This document shows positions 7,496-15,438 of a stretch of DNA of 26,548 nt, one piece after another; positions within the stretch are counted from its first letter, which is position 1, and every line of letters begins with the position of its first letter. Made by a program: the position numbers and the translations under genes. Origin of the DNA: Salinisphaera sp. UBA6602 (lineage in GTDB: Bacteria > Pseudomonadota > Gammaproteobacteria > Nevskiales > Salinisphaeraceae); the NCBI GenBank assembly GCA_002433465.1, contig DJIE01000091.1, positions 1-26,548 on the forward strand, in the 5' to 3' direction. The notes under the pieces were generated by a model, which saw nothing but the letters and a program-made list of their open reading frames with translations, was not told the origin of the DNA and did not search any database.

Positions 7496-7950
7496 GGCTT
7501 GAGCTGCCGGCCGGTGCGCATGAACGCGGCCGTACAGAGCGATACCGCGCGTTCGCGCTCGCCCTGATGCAGCGTGGCCCGCACGAAACCCACGCAGCGG
7601 GTGACGTGATAGCACTCGGCTTCGATCCAAAGCCCCTGTTCGGCCACCGCCGGGCGCAGATAATCCATGCGCAAGTCCAGTGTGGCGATCGTTTCCAGCC
7701 CCGGCAGCGCCAGAAAAACAGCCAGACCGCAGGTGCTGTCGGCGGCGGCCAGGCCCACCGAGGTATGCCACAGCCCCGCGCCCGGATCGCCGAGGAAGCA
7801 TTCGCGATAGTCGAGTGCCGTGACGATACGCTCGCCGGCAACGTCTACCACACGCAGCCCGATCGCCTGGTTATAGGGAATCCCGCCGTTGAAACGGGCC
7901 GCGATCTCGGCGCGTATCGCCGGGTCGCGCTTGTCGAGTTGTTCATACAT
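7492..7950 (-). CDS. PaaI-type hotdog thioesterase (upstream of pair)
   Basis: A 152-residue single-hotdog protein of the PaaI-like thioesterase group. The segment WHTSVGLAAADSTCG holds H62 and D71, equivalent to the His and acidic residue of the family active site, and LDLRMDYLRPA is the conserved central strand (xxxxxxYLRPA is typical). ATG 7950 has no strong ribosome site. The TGA overlaps the start of the second thioesterase gene by 4 bases. The gene is divergent from the Lon-domain gene, with a 133-base shared upstream region. The substrate is unknown. Confidence 0.85.
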   Translation of the reverse strand: MYEQLDKRDPAIRAEIAARFNGGIPYNQAIGLRVVDVAGERIVTALDYRECFLGDPGAGLWHTSVGLAAADSTCGLAVFLALPGLETIATLDLRMDYLRPAVAEQGLWIEAECYHVTRCVGFVRATLHQGERERAVSLCTAAFMRTGRQLKP

Positions 7951-8083
7951 GTCGCGAGAAGATAGCCGGCCCCCGCCAGCCTGTCACGCGATCGGGTTGC
8001 CACGCCCGCGCTTGTGAGCGCGTAAGATGACCCTGTCCCCAGCATTCGCTGCTTCATTTTCGAATAGCCTTACCGACGCGCCC

Positions 8084-8671
8084 ATGGACCATCCCGATTA
8101 CGCGCTATTTCCCTTGAGCACGGTCTTGTTCCCCGGCGGGATCATGCCGCTGCGTATATTCGAGCCGCGCTATCTGGACATGGTCGCCATGTGCATGAAG
8201 GGCCAGACCGGCTTTGGCATCTGTGCTGCCCGCCCACCCGAGAACGAACACGAGTTCAGCAGCCCGCACGCGGTGGGCACGCTGGTCGAGATCGTGGATT
8301 TCGACCGCCTGGACGACGGCGCGCTCGGCATCACCGTGCATGGGCGAGCGCGTTTCGAGGTGCGCTCCACGCGCCAGGCCGACAACGGCCTGTGGTGGGG
8401 CAGCGTCGAATTCATCGACGAGGACGCCGACAGCGCCTGTCCGATCGAGTTTTCGGCGCTCAAGCAGATTGCCGCGGCGTTGATCGACGAGGTCGGCCTG
8501 CCCTACGACACCGAAAGCCGCAGCTACGACTCGGCCAGCTGGCTGTCGGCGCGCCTGACCGAGCTGCTGCCTTTCGATGCCGCCACCAAACACGACCTGC
8601 TGGCGACCAACGACCCGCTGGAACGGCTGCGTCGTATCCGCCCGATGATCGAAATCGAGAACACCCGCTAG
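8084..8671 (+). CDS. Lon substrate-binding-domain protein (stand-alone)
   Basis: A 195-residue protein consisting essentially of one Lon N-terminal domain. It opens with YALFPLSTVLFPGGIMPLRIFEPRYLDMV, the signature of stand-alone Lon-N proteins in proteobacteria, and has no ATPase or protease domain. The domain binds peptides in Lon protease; what the free version does is not established, although a role as adaptor or chaperone is often suggested. I chose ATG 8084, which puts the conserved motif near the N-terminus; the frame remains open upstream to 8027, but that part looks non-coding. The upstream region contains TAAGAT near 8028 as a possible -10 box without a good -35. Confidence 0.85.
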   Translation: MDHPDYALFPLSTVLFPGGIMPLRIFEPRYLDMVAMCMKGQTGFGICAARPPENEHEFSSPHAVGTLVEIVDFDRLDDGALGITVHGRARFEVRSTRQADNGLWWGSVEFIDEDADSACPIEFSALKQIAAALIDEVGLPYDTESRSYDSASWLSARLTELLPFDAATKHDLLATNDPLERLRRIRPMIEIENTR

Positions 8672-8762
8672 ATACCATCCAGGCCTTCCGGGTTGGCCCG
8701 GATGTGCCGACAGGCCAGCTGCGGTAGCATCCCCGCGTAGGGGAACGACCATTGGACACGCC

Positions 8763-10568
8763 GTGAATACTTTTAAACGCGGGCTGTTAGCCGGCCTTTT
8801 CGCGCTGGCTGTTGCCGGCTGCAGCAGTGCGCCCGATCAGGCGACGCCGCCCGCGCCCGCCTCGAACGAAGCCGCCGACAGCGACACGTCAAGCGCGCGC
8901 GCCGATACCCAGCCCGGGGCCGGCCAGACAGCCGCGATCAAGACCGCGCTGGCCGATTTATCGGACGACACCGTGGACCATGCGGTGGTCGACTACTACC
9001 AGCACCACGGCCACGCCGCTGCCTGGTTCGATAGTCAGGGTGCCGCCCGCGACGAAATCAAGACGCTGCTGGACGCCCTGTCGCGTGCCAGCCGCCAGGG
9101 GCTGGTCACCGCCGACTACGGTTACGACGCGCTGGCTCGGCGTATCGAACAGGCCGATACCGCCCCCGGGCCGATGGATGCCGACACCGTGGCCGCACTC
9201 GATATTCGCTTGAGCCAGGCGTTCGTGCGCTATGCCGTCGATCTGCACCAGGGCCGCGTTGGCGAAGGCGATCTGCGCCCGCGCTGGTACGAAGACCTGC
9301 CACCGGTCGACTATGCCGGTGCGCTTGAACGGGCCACGCGCGACGGCGATGTCGATGCCGCGCTGACCGAGCTGCGCCCGCCCCACGATGGCTATACCCG
9401 CCTGGTGAAAGCGCTGGCGGACTATCGCGCCATCGTGGATGCGGGCGGCTGGCCCGAAGTGCCCGACGGACCGCTGCTGGAAACCGGCGTGCGCGATGCG
9501 CGTGTGGCCACGCTGCGAAAACGCCTGCAGGCCAGCGGCGATCTCACCCCGGGCAGCGAAACGGGCCACAACGTCGAAGACGGCGTGAACGCCCTGGAAA
9601 CGATGGACGCGCCCCAGGACGGCGATACCCGCTCGCCGCGCTACGACGCGCCGCTGGCAAAGGCGGTGGAACATTTCCAGCGCCGCCACGGCCTCAAGAT
9701 CGATGGCAAGGTGGGCCCCGGCACGCGGGCCGCGCTGAACGTACCGGCCGAGCAGCGCGTACGCCAGATCGAGATCAACCTGGAACGCTGGCGCTGGCTG
9801 CCGGCCGACCTGGGCGAGCGCTACGTGATGGTCAATATCCCGGAATATCGCCTGCGGGCCTACGACAACGGCCGGCCGGCGCTGGAAATGCGCGTGGTGG
9901 TGGGCGAATCCTACGACGACCGCGCCACGCCGATTTTCTCCGACGCCATGGAGTACGTCGTCTTTCGCCCCTACTGGAACGTGCCGACCAGCATCGCCGC
10001 CGACGAGATCGTGCCCGAGGTCCGCAAGAATTCCGGTTATCTCGACCAAAAAGACTACGAGATCGTCGCCGAATTCACGCCCGACGCCGAGGTATTGCCC
10101 AACACCTCCGAAAACATCGACAAGGTCGAAGCCGGCACGCTTTTCGTGCGCCAGCGCGGCGGCAGCCACAACGCGCTGGGCCTGGTGAAGTTCATGTTTC
10201 CCAACCAGTACGCGGTCTATCTGCACGACAGCCCGGCAGAACAGCTGTTCTCCCGCAACGAACGCGATTTCAGCCACGGCTGCGTACGCGTCCAGCATCC
10301 GGACCAGCTGGCGGCGTTCGTGCTGGCCGGCAAACCCGACTGGGATACCGCCCGTATCGACAGTGCGCTCCACGAAGAGGATCGCCAGCGGGTGGATCTC
10401 GAGGAATCGATCCCGGTCTATCTGGCCTACTGGACCGCCTTCGTCGATGAGGCGGGCGTGAACTTCCGTGCCGACGTCTACGACAACGACCCGCGCGTGG
10501 AAAAAGCCATGCGCCAGGTCGATCGCGGCGTTCCCGACAATACCCTCGCGCGGGCCGAAGCCAGTTGA
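8763..10568 (+). CDS. L,D-transpeptidase of the YcbB/LdtD type, predicted lipoprotein
   Basis: A 601-residue protein with a lipoprotein signal peptide (lipobox LAVAGC, Cys20) followed by an Ala/Pro/Asp-rich linker. An LdtD-like scaffold domain follows (about residues 60-240). A peptidoglycan-binding helix bundle comes next (about 297-340: HFQRRHGLKIDGKVGPGTRAALN). The YkuD catalytic domain then carries SHGCVRVQ with catalytic Cys507 and His505. These enzymes form 3-3 cross-links between meso-diaminopimelate residues of peptidoglycan or attach wall lipoproteins. Most LdtD enzymes have a plain signal or an anchor helix, so the lipid anchor is worth noting. The start is GTG 8763; I see no nearby strong ribosome site. 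The stop overlaps the next gene's TTG start. Confidence 0.9.
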   Translation: MNTFKRGLLAGLFALAVAGCSSAPDQATPPAPASNEAADSDTSSARADTQPGAGQTAAIKTALADLSDDTVDHAVVDYYQHHGHAAAWFDSQGAARDEIKTLLDALSRASRQGLVTADYGYDALARRIEQADTAPGPMDADTVAALDIRLSQAFVRYAVDLHQGRVGEGDLRPRWYEDLPPVDYAGALERATRDGDVDAALTELRPPHDGYTRLVKALADYRAIVDAGGWPEVPDGPLLETGVRDARVATLRKRLQASGDLTPGSETGHNVEDGVNALETMDAPQDGDTRSPRYDAPLAKAVEHFQRRHGLKIDGKVGPGTRAALNVPAEQRVRQIEINLERWRWLPADLGERYVMVNIPEYRLRAYDNGRPALEMRVVVGESYDDRATPIFSDAMEYVVFRPYWNVPTSIAADEIVPEVRKNSGYLDQKDYEIVAEFTPDAEVLPNTSENIDKVEAGTLFVRQRGGSHNALGLVKFMFPNQYAVYLHDSPAEQLFSRNERDFSHGCVRVQHPDQLAAFVLAGKPDWDTARIDSALHEEDRQRVDLEESIPVYLAYWTAFVDEAGVNFRADVYDNDPRVEKAMRQVDRGVPDNTLARAEAS

Positions 10569-11536
10569 AGCATAGCCTCGCAGCGCTGATGTTCTGCGCG
10601 GCGCTGTGCGCGCCGGCGGCCCAGGCACGTCTGGTGGTGGACGACAGCCTCGAGCTAGGCGAGCAGCACAGCGAAGCGCAATTCGCGCTGGTCATCGATG
10701 GCGAGCCACAGCCGCCGTCGCTACGGGCGGCGTTTACGATGCCGGGCGAGCGTATCGACATCGCCGCCCGGGACCTGCCCCCGGGCGCGGAGCTGGTGCT
10801 GCAGACCTCGGGCGCGGGCGTACTCGAAACCGTGTCGGCCGCTCGCTGGCGCTGGCAGGCCCCGGATGAGCCCGGCCTGTATCCGCTGGTGATATACAAC
10901 CGCGACAACATGAGCCGGCAACGGCTCAACGTGTTCGTGAAAAAACCCTTCGATGCCCGCCGATCGGCGCTCGACGGCTATCGTATCGGGCGTTACGAGC
11001 CGCACGGGCTGCGCGGCCGGGCCAGCTCCGCGCCGCCCGACGGCCTGATCCAAGTCACCCGCGCCAATCAGGATGTGGCCCTATCCGAGCATTTCACGCT
11101 CGGCCAGTTCCTGTGTCATCAACAGCCCGACCACTGGCCCAAATATGTGCTCGTGCGCCCGCGGCTGCTGGAAAAACTCGAACTGCTACACGCCGCGCTC
11201 GCCGATGCCGGTTTCGATCTCGACACCATCACCGTGATGAGCGGCTATCGCACGCCCTGGTACAACGCCGATATCGGCAATACCACGGTCTATAGCCAGC
11301 ATCTGTTCGGCAGCGCCGCCGACATCTTCGTGGACGCGAACGGCGACGGGCTTATGGATGACCTCAACGAAGACGGCGTGGTGGACAGCGCCGACGCACG
11401 CTGGCTGGCCGATCTGGTGGAAACCGTGGTGGCGGAAAAGTCGTCGCTGGCCGGTGGTATGAGCGTATACCCGGCCAATTCCCGCCACGGCCCCTTCGTG
11501 CATATCGACGTACGCGGCATGCGGGTACGCTGGTAA
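10565..11536 (+). CDS. M15-family (VanY/D,D-carboxypeptidase-like) zinc peptidase, secreted
   Basis: A 323-residue protein with a signal peptide (cleavage likely after A21), a beta-rich N-terminal region of unknown fold (about 25-125), and a C-terminal peptidase M15 domain. Visible motifs are SGYRTP (226-231), H246-x6-D253 and H313-x-D, the expected zinc ligands. Between these, residues 257-277 carry two DxNxDG/NxDGxxD loops resembling EF-hand or dockerin calcium sites. M15 enzymes cut D-Ala ends of peptidoglycan stem peptides. The start is TTG 10565 in a TTGA overlap with the transpeptidase gene; ATG 10589 would shorten the signal peptide. The pairing suggests joint wall editing: trimming and 3-3 cross-linking. 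Confidence 0.88.
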   Translation: MKHSLAALMFCAALCAPAAQARLVVDDSLELGEQHSEAQFALVIDGEPQPPSLRAAFTMPGERIDIAARDLPPGAELVLQTSGAGVLETVSAARWRWQAPDEPGLYPLVIYNRDNMSRQRLNVFVKKPFDARRSALDGYRIGRYEPHGLRGRASSAPPDGLIQVTRANQDVALSEHFTLGQFLCHQQPDHWPKYVLVRPRLLEKLELLHAALADAGFDLDTITVMSGYRTPWYNADIGNTTVYSQHLFGSAADIFVDANGDGLMDDLNEDGVVDSADARWLADLVETVVAEKSSLAGGMSVYPANSRHGPFVHIDVRGMRVRW

Positions 11537-11555
11537 GCCGCGGCTCAGCGCTCTT

Positions 11556-12659
11556 TCAGGCGCCGTCTTCGGTCGCGGACAAGTCGTTCGCCGGTCGCGC
11601 GACGCTAGCGTCGCCGAGCTGGGTCGTGCCGCCGGCCGGCGTGTTGGCGTCACCCGCGCTCTCGTTCGTGCCGGCCGACGTGCCCGCGGCTTCGCCGGCG
11701 ATCTGTGCCAGCAGATCGGCGATGGCGTCGATACGGTCGTCGCGATCATCGATATCGTGGCGAGCGGCGATGAAGGCCGGTCGGTTGTAGTAGACCGTGA
11801 CCGTACCGTCGTCGGCCTGGGCGACCAGCATCTTCTGGGGCAGATCGATACCGATGGTCTGATTCGAGCGCATCAGCGGCGTGCCCGCATTCGGGTTGCC
11901 GAAAATGAACAGCGTGCTCGGCCCCACGTCGCGCCCCAGCGAGCGGCTGGCAAAGTCGATCGTATCCACCGGGGTGAGCGCTTCGCGCGACTGAATGGCG
12001 CTGTTCAAGCGATTGACCACGGTCGTGAAATCGTCGCGACTGGTCACGCTTTCGATGCCTTCGCCTTCGGCAATACCGGCCGCGCCGGCATTCGCGTCCA
12101 GATCGGCGTTGGCAGCGGCACGAACAACGGCCTCGAGATCGTCATCGAGCGCGTCCAGCGTGCCGTTTTCGACCCCGTCGAGGTCGTAGCGCGCGGCCAG
12201 ATAGGCCGCGTTGCTGAAGGCCACGCCAATATCGTCGTCGCGATCGCGATAAACCAGCACGCGTGCGGGCAGATCCAACGCCACGCGCGCATCGGCGGCG
12301 ATCAGCGCGCTTTCGCGGTTGGCGTCGGCCACGAACAATACCGTGGTCGGGCGCAGGCTCAGGTTTGCGTTGCGGGCATTGGCCTGGTGATCGACTTCGG
12401 TACGCGCACTCAGGTTGGCGCGCTCGGCGATGGCATCGAGCAGCGCCGAACGGGTGGCATCGAAGCCGCGCGTCGATACCGCCAGGCTCAGACCGGGAAT
12501 ATTGGTTTCGGCGGCCGGCGGCGTGGCGTCGTTTTCGTCGCTGTCTTCGTCGCCGTCGAGCAGCTCGCTCCATTCACAGGCCGACATGACCACAGCCACG
12601 AGAATCAGCAGGCCGATCAGGCCGAAACGTCGCGCTGTTGTCAGTGATGCACGCGTCAT
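11556..12659 (-). CDS. Lipoprotein with two DUF302 domains
   Basis: A 367-residue protein with a lipoprotein signal (VVMSAC, Cys28) and an acidic linker (DGDEDSDENDATPP). Two DUF302 repeats follow, at about residues 60-165 and 205-310. Each repeat shows the family pattern: RTEVDHQANARNANLSLRPTTVLFVADA with ALDLPARVLVYRD, then DTIDFA with STLFIFGNPNAGTPLMRSNQTIGIDLPQKMLV and PAFIAARHDI. A low-complexity Ala/Gly/Thr tail ends the protein. DUF302 proteins have no settled biochemical function. The second copy keeps the GNPxxGTPLM signature while the first has lost it, so the repeats have diverged. ATG 12659 has a GGGG-type ribosome site. The stop lies 19 bases from the convergent M15 peptidase gene. 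Confidence 0.85.
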   Translation of the reverse strand: MTRASLTTARRFGLIGLLILVAVVMSACEWSELLDGDEDSDENDATPPAAETNIPGLSLAVSTRGFDATRSALLDAIAERANLSARTEVDHQANARNANLSLRPTTVLFVADANRESALIAADARVALDLPARVLVYRDRDDDIGVAFSNAAYLAARYDLDGVENGTLDALDDDLEAVVRAAANADLDANAGAAGIAEGEGIESVTSRDDFTTVVNRLNSAIQSREALTPVDTIDFASRSLGRDVGPSTLFIFGNPNAGTPLMRSNQTIGIDLPQKMLVAQADDGTVTVYYNRPAFIAARHDIDDRDDRIDAIADLLAQIAGEAAGTSAGTNESAGDANTPAGGTTQLGDASVARPANDLSATEDGA

Positions 12660-12693
12660 GAAAACCCCACAGATCGCGAATCCAGACTCGATC

Positions 12694-13731
12694 CTACTCG
12701 AAATGCTCGCGCCAGCGCTGTACCGCCACCTGTTCCTTGACCAGATCGAGGATCTCGATCACCGCGTCGCGCAGCTCGGAGTTCTGGCCGATATCGTCGG
12801 CCAGCAGGCGGGAAACCACGCTGTCGGTGATGTTCTGGACCAGGGCATCGAAATCCTGGGATGACAATCCCTCGACGGCCTCGTCGAGGATGTTGTTCAC
12901 TGTCTCGGTAATGGCGTCGTCGAGCGCGTGGGTCACGAAGCTGCCCAGCATCGGTACGCGTTCGAGATTGCGCAGCGCACTGTTGTTGTTCACGCCGCGA
13001 TTGACCACGTTGGCCACATAGGCCTGCAATTCGTCGCGATTGGCCTTGTACGCCGCCATGATCGCGTTTTCGATATGGGTACTGGTGGCATTCACCAGAC
13101 GCTGCTGGCGCGGCTGGATGACTTCGCGCACCACCCGGTGGGACAGCTCCTGGCCGCCGCTTTCCAGCTCTTCCTGGGCGCCGGAGAGCACCTTGATGAC
13201 CACCCGGTCGGAGATTTCTTCGACCACGATGTCGTAGTAGACCATGAAGGTCTTGTAGACCGCCCAGTTGCGGATATCGATCACGCCCAGCCGCTGCAGG
13301 CGCATGAGAATGGTGATAACGCGCAGTACGCGCAAAAAGCGAAACCCGGCTACCGGAATACAGCCGAGCACGTCGTACCAGCGCGCGAACGGGTAGAAAT
13401 ACCAGCGGTAATAGCGCTTCTGGACGATGGCGATCGCCCAGCCAGCGAGCACGTCGGCCAGGAAAATCGCGACGAACACCAGATCGATGGCCACGAAGTT
13501 TTCGTGCACCGAGGTTTCATACCAGCCGTGCAGCCCCGGCGCAGTGGCCTCGAACACGCCGGCCAGCGGGCCGATCGCAAACAGCGCATCGAAGATGATG
13601 AGCGCGAGATTGAGCGATACCAGGCCAATGATGGCCAGATCCCAGAGCAGAAAGAGCCGCTCGCTCCACGTGCGATCGCCGCTGACGATCGCAAACGGCC
13701 GCGGCGTATCGGGGTGATCGTGATCGCTCAC
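12694..13731 (-). CDS. Voltage-sensor-like membrane protein without a pore, long helical C-terminus
   Basis: A 345-residue protein. Four hydrophobic segments resemble S1-S4 of the ion-channel superfamily: S1 at about 28-53, S2 at about 78-103 (FVAIDLVFVAIFLADVLAGWA), S3 at about 111-128 (FYPFARWYDVLGCIPVAGF) and S4 at about 131-150 with arginines at 131, 134, 137, 144 and 147. No pore helices or selectivity filter follow; instead about 190 polar, probably helical residues form a cytoplasmic domain. Databases tend to label such proteins ion transporter. It starts with GTG 13731, overlapping the patatin gene stop as GTGA, so it is translated together with that lipase. Fold recognition is by eye; voltage sensing is inference. 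Confidence 0.7.
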   Translation of the reverse strand: MSDHDHPDTPRPFAIVSGDRTWSERLFLLWDLAIIGLVSLNLALIIFDALFAIGPLAGVFEATAPGLHGWYETSVHENFVAIDLVFVAIFLADVLAGWAIAIVQKRYYRWYFYPFARWYDVLGCIPVAGFRFLRVLRVITILMRLQRLGVIDIRNWAVYKTFMVYYDIVVEEISDRVVIKVLSGAQEELESGGQELSHRVVREVIQPRQQRLVNATSTHIENAIMAAYKANRDELQAYVANVVNRGVNNNSALRNLERVPMLGSFVTHALDDAITETVNNILDEAVEGLSSQDFDALVQNITDSVVSRLLADDIGQNSELRDAVIEILDLVKEQVAVQRWREHFE

Positions 13732-15263
13732 GAGGGGCGTGCCTCGCGCTCGTGCGCGAACAGGCTCACCGTGCGCAGCATTTCACGCACCTCGGGCATA
13801 CGGGTCTCCATTTCCTGGTAGCCCCAGCCCACCGACAAATCGAGGGCGTCGGGGCTGGGCACGATATTCAACGGCGACAGCGTGTGATCGAAGCGCACCA
13901 TGGTGTCGGCATAGACACGGTTGACCCGCATCTGCATCTGTACGGTCTGGGTGATCGGCCATAGCCATAAATTCTTGGCGTCGACGCGAGGAAAGAAACA
14001 ATCGAAGGCCAGATAATAGGCATTGCGGGTCGCCGCACGCCCGGCGGCCACACCGCGCCAGGCTGCCCGTGCCGGCACGTTGTCTGCCATGCCGCCGTCG
14101 ACGATCGCGGCCAGTTCTCGGGTGGCCATGAGCTCGGCAAATATCTCACGGGTCACGCCTGCGCCGGGCCCCGGTTCGTATTGCAGAATACTGGGCACCG
14201 CGGCCGAAAATCCGGCGGCATCCACGGCATGCACCTGGCGGGTGTCGGTATCGCGTCCGAGCACGATCGGCTCCACCACGTCGGCGCTGAAGAACTGCAG
14301 CAGGCGGGCAAACCGCGCGGCGACCCGCATCCACATGGGCAGCCAGCGTTCGGCGCCTTCGTTGGGTGCGCGCACGTCCGAGGGCAGGCGTTCGTAGGGC
14401 CGTCGACGAATACCGGCCACCACCAGATCCAGCGGGATCTCCATTTCATCCAGACGCAGCGGCCGGCGCAGATCGCCGGTGGACATGCGTTGATGCAATG
14501 CCCGCAGGTGCAGATGCAGCAGGCCGGGCAGACAGAATTCGCTGCGCCGTCGCGCGGCCGTGAAGATATCGGCGTTCTTGAGCTTGCGGGCAAAATCCAG
14601 ATAGTCGGATACGTCGGCATGCCGGCGCTGTGCACGAAACAGGCCCAGAATAGCGCCGATGGAATTGCCCACCATGTAATCGGGAATCAGGCCGTCTTCC
14701 ATCAGCCGCGCGAAGGCGCCGGCATAGACATAGCCGGAGCCGCCCCCGCCGCCGGCCACGATCACCAGCGAGCGCTTGCCGGCCTCGCGATCGAGCGCGG
14801 CGCCGTCGCATTCGTCGCCGTGATCGGCCAGCAGCTGGCGGCGCAGCTCGATACAACGGCTGCGCGCCTCGGCCACCGCTTCGTGGCAGTACAACAGCTT
14901 CTGTTCGGCGGTCGCCGAGCCGCGCAGCCGATCGTAAAGATGTTCCAGAAGCCAGGCGCGCAGCGGCATGATGCGCGCGGCATCGACGTGGATATCGCGC
15001 CGCGTGCCGGGAATACGAAATACATGCAGGCGTGCCATGCCCAGGGCATAGCGCAGGCATTCGTAGTCGGATTGCGCGACCGTCGAGGGTGCGGCCAGCC
15101 AGGCGCGTACCAGCGCCCGTTCCATGCGCTGCAGCTGCAGGCGCTCGCGCTCGTCGCGATCGGCTGCGGCATCGGCGCCCACCGGGCTCGACGTATCTGC
15201 CCCCAGCGCGCTGCTCATCAGCGCTTGGACCCGGCCGGCGAAACGCTCGGACGCATGGTGCAC
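13728..15263 (-). CDS. Patatin-like phospholipase family protein
   Basis: A protein of about 511 residues. A helical N-terminal region (about 1-160) is followed by a patatin domain: glycine-rich oxyanion segment GGGGGSGYVYAGAF (171-184), nucleophile motif G199-N-S201-I-G203, and the catalytic Asp in D389-G-G. This is a complete Ser-Asp dyad, so lipid acyl hydrolase activity is likely. I saw no signal peptide, so it probably works in the cytoplasm or on the inner membrane face. GTG 15263 gives the longest frame; ATG 15218 is an alternative and neither has a clear ribosome site. Its stop overlaps the start of the voltage-sensor-like gene, suggesting the two act together. Confidence 0.87.
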   Translation of the reverse strand: MHHASERFAGRVQALMSSALGADTSSPVGADAAADRDERERLQLQRMERALVRAWLAAPSTVAQSDYECLRYALGMARLHVFRIPGTRRDIHVDAARIMPLRAWLLEHLYDRLRGSATAEQKLLYCHEAVAEARSRCIELRRQLLADHGDECDGAALDREAGKRSLVIVAGGGGGSGYVYAGAFARLMEDGLIPDYMVGNSIGAILGLFRAQRRHADVSDYLDFARKLKNADIFTAARRRSEFCLPGLLHLHLRALHQRMSTGDLRRPLRLDEMEIPLDLVVAGIRRRPYERLPSDVRAPNEGAERWLPMWMRVAARFARLLQFFSADVVEPIVLGRDTDTRQVHAVDAAGFSAAVPSILQYEPGPGAGVTREIFAELMATRELAAIVDGGMADNVPARAAWRGVAAGRAATRNAYYLAFDCFFPRVDAKNLWLWPITQTVQMQMRVNRVYADTMVRFDHTLSPLNIVPSPDALDLSVGWGYQEMETRMPEVREMLRTVSLFAHEREARPS

Positions 15264-15438
15264 GCCGTACGCTCAACGCCGCGATCGCTTGGAGCGCGCC
15301 TGTACGAACCGGGGCTAGGCCCGATGCCGCCCTTGGCGGCCGTGGTTTTCGACATGCGTTGCGCCTATTCGAAATCGCGGACAATGGCTCAGCATAACGC
15401 ACCCGTGCCGGCCATCGGCAGAGCGCGCCGCTGGCGGC

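Noticed and set aside
8958..10628. Long minus-strand open frame (556 codons) opposite the L,D-transpeptidase
   Set aside because: The plus-strand gene has a lipobox, a peptidoglycan-binding domain and the SHGC catalytic motif; the reverse frame shows no recognisable protein.
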